Shown in pieces: positions 12,824-22,587 of a DNA stretch of 64,000 bases. Under the pieces are notes generated by a model. The model saw only the letters and a program-made list of their open reading frames with translations, searched no databases and was not told the origin of the DNA. Location: contig OZ026522.1 of the NCBI GenBank assembly GCA_964019695.1, positions 64,379,811 through 64,443,810 of the forward strand, given 5' to 3'. The position numbers and the translations under genes were made by a program. The first letter of the stretch is position 1. Each line of letters starts with the position of its first letter. This stretch comes from Loripinus fragilis. Taxonomy: Eukaryota; Mollusca; Bivalvia; Lucinida; Lucinidae.

Positions 12824-14508
12824 CATTGCCTTAGCTTAATTCCAAGCATGAAGAGAGTTCATTTAAAAATCATTTGTCTAAAAATTATGATGATTCCGGA
12901 TTTTTATTGGGCCTATACCAAAAAGAGACTAGTTTAGCAGACATTAGTGAGCCGCTACTGGGTCACGCTGTGCTCCATGAGAAGACTCCGATCAGCCTGG
13001 TCATCAGCTCACTCGGATATAAGTTTTCATTTTTAAATGAATAAAGCTATGGTATTTAGTTGCCATCTAAATATTTGGTGAAGACCCTGATCAGGCTGGA
13101 TTGATGCCAAGGCTGATCTGAGTTTTCTCTCGGCACACACTCATCTTGTCGGTTCTGTTGTGCTTGGCTCTAATGTTAGAAATGTACGCTGGCTTACGTT
13201 AGTATTTAAATATTAAACCCCTTGGTTCCGCCTTTATTTTTTCTTAGTGTTTTGTTAAAAGGACTAAGGTTTGGTTTGTTATCATAGGTGAGATATGGGA
13301 ATCAAATAGACAAAATTATCCTAATGTCAAAATGCCCCAAGTGGAGAAATAAGCCGTCAAAATCAAGTTATTTTCACGAAGTCAACTATTTCTGGACTAA
13401 ATCACCCTTAGTCAAGCTGATTTCTCTGGTAAGCTTTACTGCCACGATTTGCTCAATACAAGAAAGTAGGTGGTGATTTTGGACCACCCGCGGCTAGCTC
13501 GGGTGAGGGATTTTAAACTCCGTCTTCAGATTGCCTGACACGAGTTCCGAGTGCTGCGAGCTCTTGTCAGCTTCATTATGAGAAAAGCTTTTCTGGCAAA
13601 ATCATAAAGAAGTTCTGATTTCATTTTTACACCACACAAGTAGGCATGCGGGGGGAGGGGGGGGAGGGTGGCTATTGCATAATAGTCCCTCAGTTTTAAA
13701 TATCTTCCAGGACATTTTGATGAAAATGCATATGCATCACCCCAAGTTCATTAATATTTAGGCATACAAAGGACAATAAATTCTCTACATCCAATGACAT
13801 CCTCATGAAACCTCTCACGCATCATCACACTATAGTCATATATACTCAGTATACGTTTCATGAAATTGCTTCCATTGCTTGCTTATTTATGGCTGACGAC
13901 AGAAAATTCAATTTTGAAAGTAAGGGTGCAAAGGTCAGGAATCGATACAATCAAGTACCACACCTGACCCAGGATACCAATGGAAACGTGATAAACCCAA
14001 AAAGCAATAACTCATGAATTATCTAGGACATTCTGACAAAACTTCACGCGCATTACCATATTATGGTCATATATATACTCATAATAAAGTTCATGAAATT
14101 AAATCAATCCCTTACTTAGTTATGGCTGAGGACAGAATGAATTCTTTAAGTGTAAGCAATCAAAGGGCAATAACTTCTCTATTAACTCTATGCCTGCTAG
14201 TGCCACATGCTGATAACCTTCGTATACAGTTTTGACCAGGAACAGACCCGACATGCGCCGTTTCAGGAATTTTCGTCAGGAAGAGAAAGAGAAGGGGGGG
14301 GGCAGGCCCAACTGATAGAAAAAAGCCCCGTGAATGCTTAATATATAACGGAAACCTGTTGACACTACATTATCATGTGATTCAAATTCAAGAAATGTGT
14401 ATTTTAGGTGTGTCGGTATTCGTCTTTTCCCAAGTAAATCTCTCAGTTTAAAGTCAGATAAGTGTACATGTTTCCCATTGATGAAATATATAATAACTGA
14501 GCCGCAAC

Positions 14509-14724
14509 TTGAGATTTCCAACAAAGTGGTATGTGCCACAAACAAAGGCTCCGACCAGCCTGCGCATATGCAGTCTGATCAGAGCCTTTGCTAGTTGCTT
14601 GAATATTCTATGACTGTTAAGCTACTGACCAAACAAAATATGGAGTTTGTAAGCTGATAAAGAGGCTTCATAGGCTCATCTGAGTCTATACTTGTCAAAA
14701 TACCACATTGTTGGAAATCACATG
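14509..14724. mobile_element. MITE with GAGATTTCCAACAA ends
   Basis: The ends are inverse copies: GAGATTTCCAACAAAGTGGT on the left and ACCACATTGTTGGAAATC on the right. Between them are CAGTCTGATCAGAGCCTTTG and GTTAAGCTACTGACC. Well-preserved copies are at 43311-43525 and 61398-61610. Coding content is absent. Confidence 0.65.
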
Positions 14725-14784
14725 TCAATGCTGATACATGTATTAGCAAAGCTATTCAAAAATGCGAAGATTAAATTTCAACCC

Positions 14785-15405
14785 TTCTAACCACATTTCG
14801 AAACTTCTGGAGTCCATGGGACTTGGGCTTTTCAATATGCAAAAAGTCTCCAAAGTAAACTATATTTTCTTCGGTCATACTCTTTGCTGGAACTTGTATC
14901 ATTTTTTTAAAAAAAAACCTCTTCCCAGTTGCTTGCATCCAAACATTTCACTCATCGATGGTAATAGTATCCTAATCGACCTACCATGTGTGTGTTTGGC
15001 ATCATATTTTGTAAAAGCTGACTTGATTTTACTATTTTCTCCTGTTGATACGTAACAAAGAATTATTCTAGTATACTCTGAACATTTGGCAAGAACAATC
15101 GGACAAACTGAACTCGAGCAATTAGCAAGTGTAATCAATTTTGTGTCTTTGGTGGAATATTCCCATGAAAAAGATACTATTTCTGCTGCAAAGGGATGCT
15201 TTTTTAACTACAACTAATGGCGAAATATAGAGGTAGGTACACTAGGTTTTACTGCAAAGTACTGACTGTCAACTCCTTGTATAATTGTCTGTAAAAGTAA
15301 AAATAACTTCAACTTGCGACAATCCATTTTCTCATGTGACGTGTGTGCTTGCAACTAATCTGCGCTGTAAAAAATAATGTTGCATCCCAGGTATAGGGCG
15401 TGCAT
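14785..15405 (-). repeat. inverted repeat pair, right member
   Basis: This is the inverse partner of 11139-11760. On the minus strand it keeps a longer open frame (15138 to 14899) than the other copy. Conserved residues include ITLANCSSS, YTRII, KYDAKHT and SIRILLPSMSE, ending near a lysine-rich tail. The protein is not recognised. Amino-acid-level conservation between two diverged copies suggests a former coding region of a transposon rather than a functional gene. Confidence 0.55.
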
Positions 15406-15730
15406 ATCTAAGTTAAACTCCAATTCTCTGTATAAAGGTTAATTTCATATTAAAAGCTAAATTCCATATTGAATCCTTTTAATAATATATGCGGGAAACC
15501 CTAAACAGGTACTTTTACAAACAGTGAAGACCCAGATAAAATGCCACATAATGCGGCATTTCATCAGGGTCTCCACTGTTTGTCAAAGTAAAAAAGATCT
15601 TCAGACAAAAAATACATTATTTTTAATTTATAACCTGACACCCCTAGATATGTACAATGGACTATCCCAAGTTTATCGCATCAAACCAGAAGCAAAGGGT
15701 TAAAGGTATATATAATGATAAATTCCATAT

Positions 15731-15974
15731 TTAACCCTTTACTCCATAAATCTCCATAGGCTATTTTTAGATCATGACATCATTTTCTATTTTAAAACAA
15801 TATTGAAAAAAATCAAGAAAAATTTAAGTTAAGTTTTGAATACTTTTTATATTATGGAAAATGGAGCATTTGCTCCAAAAGAGAGAATGCTCCATTTGCC
15901 GTAATATTTTCAAATACATGATACATGATATTTCAAAGTCGTCAAAAGGCGTTGTTATGGAAAAAAGGGTTAAA
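15731..15974. mobile_element. palindromic MITE, TTAACCCTTT family (copy 2)
   Basis: It starts TTAACCCTTTACTCCATAAA and ends in the inverse AAAAAGGGTTAAAG, with central GGAGCATTTGCTCCAAAAGA and its complement. Same family as 7581-7824. Confidence 0.6.
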
Positions 15975-16360
15975 GATAAAAACATTATTAAAGCAATATA
16001 TCTTTTTAAAGGCAAGTTCCATATTAAAAGGTAAATTCCATATACAAAGATAGGTTCCTTATTTGAAAAAATCTTGTATAATATTACATGCATTACCTAT
16101 CCCAATCAGACAACATCGTATGCCTAGTGAGGTATGGAAAGGCCTTCAAGTTTCGATTGCCAGTTGCAAATATATAGGATATCGTCACCAGCCCTTATAA
16201 TATGATATAATATTAAAAGCATGAACAGTTACTGACCTGAAATTCTGATTTTTTCAGTTGCCTGACAAAAGGGCCTTTGCATACTGTGCAGGCCCAGGCC
16301 AGACTGTTCCTGTAGGATCAGTTTGATCATGACCTACACTGTTTGCTATTTAACACTTTC

Positions 16361-16392
16361 ACCCCCCCCCCCCCACACACACACACACACAC
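16361..16392. repeat. poly-C then (CA)n microsatellite
   Basis: A run of about 15 C passes into a (CA)n run of about 18 bases, 64 bases outside the left end of the DIRS element. Simple sequence. Confidence 0.9.
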
Positions 16393-16496
16393 AGGACCAT
16401 AAGGTCCTGAAGCACTCAACTGACCCTGAGTCAAAAGAATTAACATCTCCTTAACATTAAATTTTTTAAAAGTAAAATTTATTTTAATAAGCATAC

Positions 16497-16658
16497 CTAC
16501 CATATATTTATCTTATAGCTACAACCCTGTTGCCACCAATACAAACTTAAGAGCCGTGACCTTGGTGTATCCCTGTTCAGGATTAAATATAGACTCGAAT
16601 GACATCACGGAATACCGGAATTGAAGCACGGAAGTGCACGTGGCTTCATAAAATTTGT
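16497..16658 (-). repeat. DIRS inverted terminal repeat (3' copy)
   Basis: This 162-bp segment is the exact inverse, as far as I can read, of 22967-23128. It starts CTACCATATATTTATCTTAT and ends CATAAAATTTGT on the plus strand. The copy on this side carries an extra 41 bases outward to 16456, so the element's two ends differ, as is usual in DIRS elements. Confidence 0.92.
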
Positions 16659-16710
16659 AAATAATATAAAACAAGACTGAGGGGTATTTCCCGGGAGGTG
16701 GGAATTTTCC

Positions 16711-16807
16711 AGATAAATATATGGTAGGTATGCTTATTAAAATAAATTTTACTTTTAAAAAATTTAATTTTAATAGCGCTACTACCATATATTTATCTTA
16801 TAGCTAC
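16711..16807 (-). repeat. DIRS internal complementary region
   Basis: Bases 16711-16768 are the perfect inverse of the outer left end 16456-16513 (58 bp). Bases 16767-16807 are the perfect inverse of the outer right end 23103-23143 (41 bp). The two blocks overlap by the dinucleotide AT. The segment thus reproduces both element extremities joined head to tail, the template used in DIRS models to complete the ends and form the circle. This also fixes the element boundaries. Confidence 0.92.
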
Positions 16808-17010
16808 CCAGAATCACCAAAAATGGTGGGAGGAGTCTTAACACCAAGGTCGGCTCAGTATAAGCTTCCAGAGATAATCCAGAGGATCTTAGAATTAGTT
16901 TGAAAAAAATTTTCAAAGTATAAGATCCCATAAACTGGGTCGAATGAGTAGAAATAATCTTCCAGTAACCTCAGTTTATCTCTGGATGCCGCTCATAGTA
17001 TGATTATTAA

Positions 17011-18162
17011 CTAGTACCTTTTAGCAAGCTGTCTCCTTGAATCATTAGGTGGTATCGTCTTCTTAGATATCTTGATCACAGGGAGCCTGATTGTTGGCCC
17101 CCCCACCACCTTTTGAGCAACCACAACTGGACCAATGTCATGCAAGTTGGAGGTTTGACTACTAAAGTCGCGGAGATAGTGTGAAGCAAAGATCGAAGAG
17201 TTCGACCAGACAGCTGCTTTAATGATTTCATCCAGTGGAATGAAATTAAAGTAAGCCCAAGAGGCTGATAGAGCTCTTAGCTCATGAGCTCTTATTTTCA
17301 GAAGTTTAATTTGGTTGGTAGAAATTGCCTTGTAGGCATGTTTAATTGTATATTTAACCCACTTGGAGATCGTAGATTTGTTTATGTCATGATCTCCTCT
17401 TGTGGGAATAAATAGTCTATTCCTATTTTTCCTTAAAATTTTTGTTCTTTTAAGGTATACTTTAATAGCTCTAATAGGACAAAGTAACCGGCTAAAAGAA
17501 TCATTTCTTGCACAGAAATTAGATAATTTGGGTATTTTAATAGAATCAGGGGCCCTGGTGGGAAGCTGATTCTTTGCAAGAAAACCAACTTGAGTTCTAA
17601 TGATAAGTGAACCGTCTATATTGCTAAATCTAAAATGTTCCTTATCAATAGCAAAAGCGTGTACCTCACTCACCCTTCTAGCCGTAGCCATGGTGAGGAG
17701 AAAAGCTGTTTTCATTGATAAATGAAGTAAAGAGGCTTCATGTAATGGTTCAAATGGAGCCTTGCATATATGAGAAAGAACCAGAGATAAATCCCATTTA
17801 GGAGCAAGTGATCTTTCCACTGGTCTTTGAGTTTCGAAAGATTTAATCAGTTCAGAAATAATTGGATGTGATCCTATATCATATCCAGATTTGAATTTCA
17901 AGGTATTTGAAATAGTTGATCTATAACCTTTAATGGTGCTAACTTGACATTTTTTATCTCTGAACAGAAATATCAAGAAATCAGCAATTACAGTTGGAGA
18001 TGCCTTGATAGGATTAATCTGTTTCTGATTTGTCCAATCAACAAAAACTCGCCATTTGGCATCATAGACTTTCCTTGTAGACTCTCTACGAGCCCTGGAG
18101 ACATGATCTGCAACTTCTTTTGAAATTTTTTTATCTCTGATGGATTGTTGGATAATTCCCAT
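17011..18162 (-). CDS. DIRS tyrosine recombinase (YR)
   Basis: From the methionine at 18162 the ORF encodes 383 residues. An N-terminal SAM-like core-binding domain (around RKVYDAKWRVFVDW) precedes the catalytic domain. The expected tyrosine-recombinase residues are visible: an Arg in ATARRVSEVHAF (about 17675), HELR (about 17285) and the nucleophile Tyr in ASHYLRDF (about 17176). It would integrate the circular DNA copy by strand exchange without target duplication. The ORF overlaps the RT ORF by about 175 nt. The frame is open much further upstream, to 19983; I placed the start at the Met just before the conserved domain. The C-terminal tail is basic. Confidence 0.88.
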   Translation of the reverse strand: MGIIQQSIRDKKISKEVADHVSRARRESTRKVYDAKWRVFVDWTNQKQINPIKASPTVIADFLIFLFRDKKCQVSTIKGYRSTISNTLKFKSGYDIGSHPIISELIKSFETQRPVERSLAPKWDLSLVLSHICKAPFEPLHEASLLHLSMKTAFLLTMATARRVSEVHAFAIDKEHFRFSNIDGSLIIRTQVGFLAKNQLPTRAPDSIKIPKLSNFCARNDSFSRLLCPIRAIKVYLKRTKILRKNRNRLFIPTRGDHDINKSTISKWVKYTIKHAYKAISTNQIKLLKIRAHELRALSASWAYFNFIPLDEIIKAAVWSNSSIFASHYLRDFSSQTSNLHDIGPVVVAQKVVGGPTIRLPVIKISKKTIPPNDSRRQLAKRY

Positions 18163-20138
18163 GCGTGAAGTTGCAGAAGACCTGGATTTTGATGCAAAAA
18201 CTTTCCGTGGAGCTGTTCGAGTAGGTTTGGTCTTATCGGGAGAGTTATTGGTGATGATATCAACAGATTGAGTAGTTCTGGAAACCACGTTCTGTTGGGC
18301 CAAAAGGGGGCTATCAATACAACTTTGCACTGAGCTGTTCTTATTTTGTTTATCACTGAGGGAATGAGATGGAAAGGAGGAAACGCATAACCGTGTATGT
18401 GATTCCAGTTCATTGTGAGAGCGTCTATTGAAAGTGCCTTTTGGTCCGGAATCGGAGATACATACAGTGGAAGTTTGTGATTTAGACGAGTTGCGAACAG
18501 ATCTAAATTGGGAAATTGGGTCATTCGAAAAACTGCGTTCGCAACCGATTGATTGAGACCCCATTCTGTTGAGATCGGTTTGGTTATTCTGCTTAACCGA
18601 TCTGCCAGAACATTGAATTTCCCCGGAATGTGTTTTATCAGAAGATTTATTTGGTTTTGATGACACCATATTAGAGTTTTCCAAACTTCCATGCAAAGGT
18701 CTGGTGAATGTGTCCCCCCCTGACGGTTCAAATATGCTACTACTGTTGTGTTGTCTGTTGATATGAGAACCGTGGAGTTCTTTATGAATTGAAGAGCCCT
18801 CCTCAGTGTCAATGAAATGGCCATCATTTCTAAAATATTGATGTGGAGTCGGGATTGGGTTTTGGACCAGACTCCATGATACAGAAGTCCTTCCGGCTCC
18901 AGATGTGAACCCCAGCCTGTTAGACTGGCATCCGAGAAAATGTGATGAGATGGAGGATCTGCCTTCATAGGAACACCTTGAAGGTAGAGCCGATGTTGTT
19001 TCCACCAATTTAGATGGTGTAGAACATCCGCCGTCAACTTTATTTGATGTTGAAGCGGTAATGTTTGTGGCCTCCATTGAGCAAGCAGAGACATTTGTAA
19101 TGGTCTGAGATGTAATCTGCCTAGCATTACAAAGTCTGCTGCTGCATTGAGTTGTCCCAAAAGAGAAAGGAATTCTCGGGCTGATACATAAGTTTTCTGA
19201 GAGAATTTCTTGACCGTTTCTAATAGAATTTGAACTCTGGCTTGTGGAACTCTGACTATATTCATATGAGTTAGAAATTCCATTCCTATAAAGGTGAACA
19301 TTTGTGTGGGAATCAGATCTGATTTTTCTTGATTGATGATCAGTCCCAAAGATGTGATTAGCTGAATAATGAAATGTCTGTGTTCCAACAGAATTAGACG
19401 AGATTGATTTCTTGACAACCAATCGTCTAGATAGGGATGAAGAATTATAGCTCTTCTCCTTAGATATGTCGCAATGACTGTCATGAGGAGAGTGAAAATG
19501 TAAGGACTGGTCGAAAGACCGAATGGGAGCGCTCTGAAGTGAAACACTCGGCCTTTTAGAGTGAAACGAAGGTATTTGCGTGACCTTGGATGAATAGGGA
19601 CATGCAAATAGGCGTCCGTCAAGTCCAACGAAAATGCCCAATCGTTTTGACGAATGGCATTCCTCACTTTCCTCTGTGTTTCCATCCTGAAACTCTGGAC
19701 AAAAACATATTTGTTTAGAGTGGATAAATCTATGATCAGCCTGAGTTTTCCATTCTTTTTTGGAACAAGGAAAATCCGAGAGTAAAAACCGGGAGTTTCC
19801 GGTTGAATTTCCTCCACTGCCCCTTTTTGGAGTAAGCTGGTTACCTCTTCCTCCAACTCTCTTCTTTGAGATTGCTGAAAGAAGATGGGCTCTCTTGATA
19901 ATGGAGGCTGATCTTTGAATGGAATTTGATAGCCGTTTTTTATCAAAGAGAGGACCCATTGGTCGTTTGTAATGTTTTGCCAATTTAGGGCAAAGTGGGC
20001 CAACCTTCCTCCTACCGGAATTTGTGGTTGAGGAAGGGGCAGTGGAGGGAGGTTTTCAGAATCTACGGGCAGAGGAGGCCCCTCTACTAGAGGGGACCGC
20101 TCTGTCCATCCTACCATAACCCCTACCAGAACGTCCAC
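17988..20138 (-). CDS. DIRS reverse transcriptase / RNase H / methyltransferase-like protein
   Basis: The protein has 716 residues. A short proline-rich lead is followed by GGRLAHF (43-49), a common start of DIRS RT. RT runs about 100-290 with LDLTDAY (171-177), the palm block ALPFGLSTSPYIF and the catalytic box YLDDW (236-240). RNase H runs about 395-520 with its acidic residues in FSDAS (D403), ILEMM (E437), STDNT (D462) and LADR (D513). A DIRS-specific methyltransferase-like domain follows from about 545 (DLFATR, YAFPP, IAPFWP). All catalytic residues expected of RT and RNase H are present and the frame is uninterrupted. It ends inside the recombinase gene in another frame. Confidence 0.93.
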   Translation of the reverse strand: MDVLVGVMVGWTERSPLVEGPPLPVDSENLPPLPLPQPQIPVGGRLAHFALNWQNITNDQWVLSLIKNGYQIPFKDQPPLSREPIFFQQSQRRELEEEVTSLLQKGAVEEIQPETPGFYSRIFLVPKKNGKLRLIIDLSTLNKYVFVQSFRMETQRKVRNAIRQNDWAFSLDLTDAYLHVPIHPRSRKYLRFTLKGRVFHFRALPFGLSTSPYIFTLLMTVIATYLRRRAIILHPYLDDWLSRNQSRLILLEHRHFIIQLITSLGLIINQEKSDLIPTQMFTFIGMEFLTHMNIVRVPQARVQILLETVKKFSQKTYVSAREFLSLLGQLNAAADFVMLGRLHLRPLQMSLLAQWRPQTLPLQHQIKLTADVLHHLNWWKQHRLYLQGVPMKADPPSHHIFSDASLTGWGSHLEPEGLLYHGVWSKTQSRLHINILEMMAISLTLRRALQFIKNSTVLISTDNTTVVAYLNRQGGTHSPDLCMEVWKTLIWCHQNQINLLIKHIPGKFNVLADRLSRITKPISTEWGLNQSVANAVFRMTQFPNLDLFATRLNHKLPLYVSPIPDQKALSIDALTMNWNHIHGYAFPPFHLIPSVINKIRTAQCKVVLIAPFWPNRTWFPELLNLLISSPITLPIRPNLLEQLHGKFLHQNPGLLQLHAWELSNNPSEIKKFQKKLQIMSPGLVESLQGKSMMPNGEFLLIGQIRNRLILSRHLQL

Positions 20139-20319
20139 CTCTTGGTCTTGGGTAAGAGCTAGATGTTCTAGATTCTCTATTGCTAGGATTAGAATTCTTA
20201 TGAGAGACTGATTTCTTAGGATCAGGCTTATTTCTCTGTTGAGATGCCAAACTAGAACTTTGAGGTCTAGGATGGGCTACTGCTTTAGTGATCAATTTGT
20301 TTCTATTCACTTCAGAATT
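20056..20319 (-). CDS. basic RG-rich extension in gag frame, after an in-frame UAG
   Basis: This open stretch of about 87 codons is in the same frame as the gag-like ORF, directly after its UAG stop (20322-20320). It is rich in Arg, Gly, Ser and Pro (PRPRGGRSGRGYGR) and overlaps the RT ORF start by about 80 nt. Such basic tails usually close a gag-like protein or open a pol protein. It could be reached by stop readthrough or by internal initiation at the Met at 20310 region, or the UAG may be a recent mutation. Function unproven. Confidence 0.45.
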   Translation of the reverse strand, partial: NSEVNRNKLITKAVAHPRPQSSSLASQQRNKPDPKKSVSHKNSNPSNRESRTSSSYPRPRGGRSGRGYGRMDRAVPSSRGASSARRF

Positions 20320-22587
20320 CTATTTGTAAATAGAATCAATTTGACCTCCAAAAAGAGTCTTAGAAGCAATAGGAATATTTCTAAGTTGGTTCTTAGCTTC
20401 TAATGAAAGGGACTTTGCAGCTGATTGAATTGCAGCATCCCTTCTTGTTTGTTGTAATTCTACAGTCAGAAAAGAAACCATACCCACAGCATGTTTAACT
20501 GAAAGAGAAAGTGATTCTAAAATCTGACTGAGCATTTTTGGATTTAAGGACTCTTGTTGTAGACATTTGAAAGCAGCAAATGAGAAAACATCTGTATGAG
20601 ATAGCATTCTGAGAGTTTCTCTCAATTGCTTTTCATACATATCCAGGCTTTTGATAGGAATCTGATAATTGCCATTTAAAGACAGATTAAGTTTACTAGC
20701 ATCATTATCAAGTGGAGTGGCTGATGAGGTCATAAACTTCTCTGCATGAGCCTGATAATATTTAAGATTGGCAAGAGCCGAAATGTCTTTATTTGTCGGA
20801 AGCCAATTTTCAGTGAAAGATTTATTGTTGAGTTTTAACTGATTTTGAATAAAGTTAATACTATCCACAATTAAAGCAGACTGAGGCAGAGAAATTGATT
20901 TCCTCTTTTCTTTGACCATCTCAGATTCAATACTAGACTTGGGTCGAGGATTATCGTCAGTCCCAGTTTCTTTCCTTGGAAATTTTTCTTCAGGTAAAAT
21001 ATTAAAAATTTCATCAATGACCTGGGCAAAGCTGAATTTTTCTTCTTCGTCCTGAAATTCTGGTGGTTCTACATTGGAAAGAAACTGGGAGTCTGCAATA
21101 TTTGTGGTTTCTTGAGATTTTGATTTTGATGGGGATTGAAAATCATCATCATGAGGTCCCACTGTTAAACTAATTTCATGTGCAACAGTGGACCTTGGAG
21201 GGCTAGGTGACAAAGATTGTCTAACTGGAGAAACTGACTTCGCATCAGCCCTTTCATTATAAGATTTCTTGCTTCTTCTCTCAGAAGAAGAAGATGATGG
21301 TGATCTCCGTCTCTTACGGCCATGTCTATGTCGATGATGTCGTGAGACGGATCTAGATCTATGGTGTCTCTTCTTGTGTCTTCTGGATCTAGATCTAGAA
21401 GAGGAAGAGCTACTAGAAATAGTAGAGCCCGATGAAGAAGAATGCCTGATGCGTTTCTTCTTCTTCTCCGATCTATGTTTCCTCCTAGATCTCCTAGATG
21501 GAGAACTGAAAGAAGGTGACCGGTTATTCGGTGAACTATTTCTTAAGGGTATTCTGAAACCTTGACCATCAAGTCTGCTTGGGCGATCAATCGATTTAGA
21601 ACGATCCCTAGAGACTAATGATCTCCGGTGTCCGGTTTTGTCTGGTACATTATCAGTTCTGTAGCCTATTTTCCGGTAATCAGAACTGTTTGTCTGATCC
21701 GGACCAGTAGAATATCTTTTCCTACTGGTAACAGTTGGACCTCTGCCAGAACTATGTCCCATATGCCCAATTGTAGTAGGCTGTTCAGTGGATGACCTTT
21801 GCCCCATTGGAATTCTTCCATGTTGTACAGAAGACAGTTTTAGCTGACCGGTAGACTTATCTAACGTCCTTTGACCGGTAGATAGCTCAACTGTCCCGTG
21901 ACCGGTGGACTCGTCTGTAGATTGACACCCAGTTCGGTCCGGTCCGGGCCGATCCGGTTCCGTGGATTTGGTCGGTGACTTTTGTCCCGTCTGGTCCCTT
22001 CCGGTAGATAATGGACCGGTCAGCCTGTCCGGAGACTGCTGTTCCGGTCCGCCCGGTCCGGTCGAACATAATTGACCGGTAGACTTGTCCACGAATTCAC
22101 CACTGGTAGATTCATCCAAAGATCGTTGACCGGTGAATCTGTCTGGTGAAGAATGGGATCGAATTTTCCAGTCAGAAAAACCGGATCCCGATGGAGGTGT
22201 ACCGCACTGACTTCCCCTTCCTTTGGCCCTAGGCCTGTCCGGTTGGTCAGTGTGGCGCGGTACGATATCATCCGAAGATGATATGCCTCCCGGATTGATC
22301 GTATGATCAGAAAGGTCATCTACCCCGAACATCTCAGCAGGTGCCGATTTCTTCTTCGGTTTGACCGGTCTTGCAGAAAATGCAAACTGTTCTTTCGCTT
22401 TTGTATTCTTCTTCCCCATCCTGGCTTTGTGAGAACGTCTCTGTTCAAATTTTAACCATGTGCTCAGGGGCCAGGAACAGCAGATTTCACAGGTGTTTTG
22501 CCTGGAACAACAAGAACAATTAGCACATGCCGGGTGGTTGTCCCACAAGGCCTTAAAATGTCCACAAAAACCTTTTGTTTGTGACAT
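20320..22587 (-). CDS. DIRS ORF1, gag-like protein
   Basis: From the Met at 22587 the product is about 755 residues; an in-frame Met at 22650 would add 21. Near the N terminus is a Cys/His cluster (CGHF, HPACANCSCC, CEICC), as in other DIRS ORF1 proteins. Residues about 130-300 are a degenerate repeat of short STGQ / DKSTG motifs. About 350-450 is an Arg-Ser and Arg-His-rich block (SSSSSRSRSRRHKKRHHRSR) resembling splicing-factor RS domains. The C-terminal third (from about 570) is a predicted helical region that may carry the assembly function. It is expected to bind the RNA genome. The start is chosen because the conserved Cys cluster follows it closely. Confidence 0.82.
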   Translation of the reverse strand: MSQTKGFCGHFKALWDNHPACANCSCCSRQNTCEICCSWPLSTWLKFEQRRSHKARMGKKNTKAKEQFAFSARPVKPKKKSAPAEMFGVDDLSDHTINPGGISSSDDIVPRHTDQPDRPRAKGRGSQCGTPPSGSGFSDWKIRSHSSPDRFTGQRSLDESTSGEFVDKSTGQLCSTGPGGPEQQSPDRLTGPLSTGRDQTGQKSPTKSTEPDRPGPDRTGCQSTDESTGHGTVELSTGQRTLDKSTGQLKLSSVQHGRIPMGQRSSTEQPTTIGHMGHSSGRGPTVTSRKRYSTGPDQTNSSDYRKIGYRTDNVPDKTGHRRSLVSRDRSKSIDRPSRLDGQGFRIPLRNSSPNNRSPSFSSPSRRSRRKHRSEKKKKRIRHSSSSGSTISSSSSSSRSRSRRHKKRHHRSRSVSRHHRHRHGRKRRRSPSSSSSERRSKKSYNERADAKSVSPVRQSLSPSPPRSTVAHEISLTVGPHDDDFQSPSKSKSQETTNIADSQFLSNVEPPEFQDEEEKFSFAQVIDEIFNILPEEKFPRKETGTDDNPRPKSSIESEMVKEKRKSISLPQSALIVDSINFIQNQLKLNNKSFTENWLPTNKDISALANLKYYQAHAEKFMTSSATPLDNDASKLNLSLNGNYQIPIKSLDMYEKQLRETLRMLSHTDVFSFAAFKCLQQESLNPKMLSQILESLSLSVKHAVGMVSFLTVELQQTRRDAAIQSAAKSLSLEAKNQLRNIPIASKTLFGGQIDSIYK

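Larger units (their letters stand above)
5758..16455 (-). other. left part of intron 5 of the LRR gene
   Basis: No exon is supported here. It holds palindromic MITEs (7581-7824, 8006-8422, 10175-10400, 14509-14724, 15731-15974), an inverted pair of about 620-bp segments (11139-11760 and 14785-15405), a SINE, a hAT-like MITE (12628-12823) and runs of the short word AATTCCATATT near 10830-11130 and 15420-16060. Short ORFs are scattered and match nothing I recognise. Confidence 0.6.
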
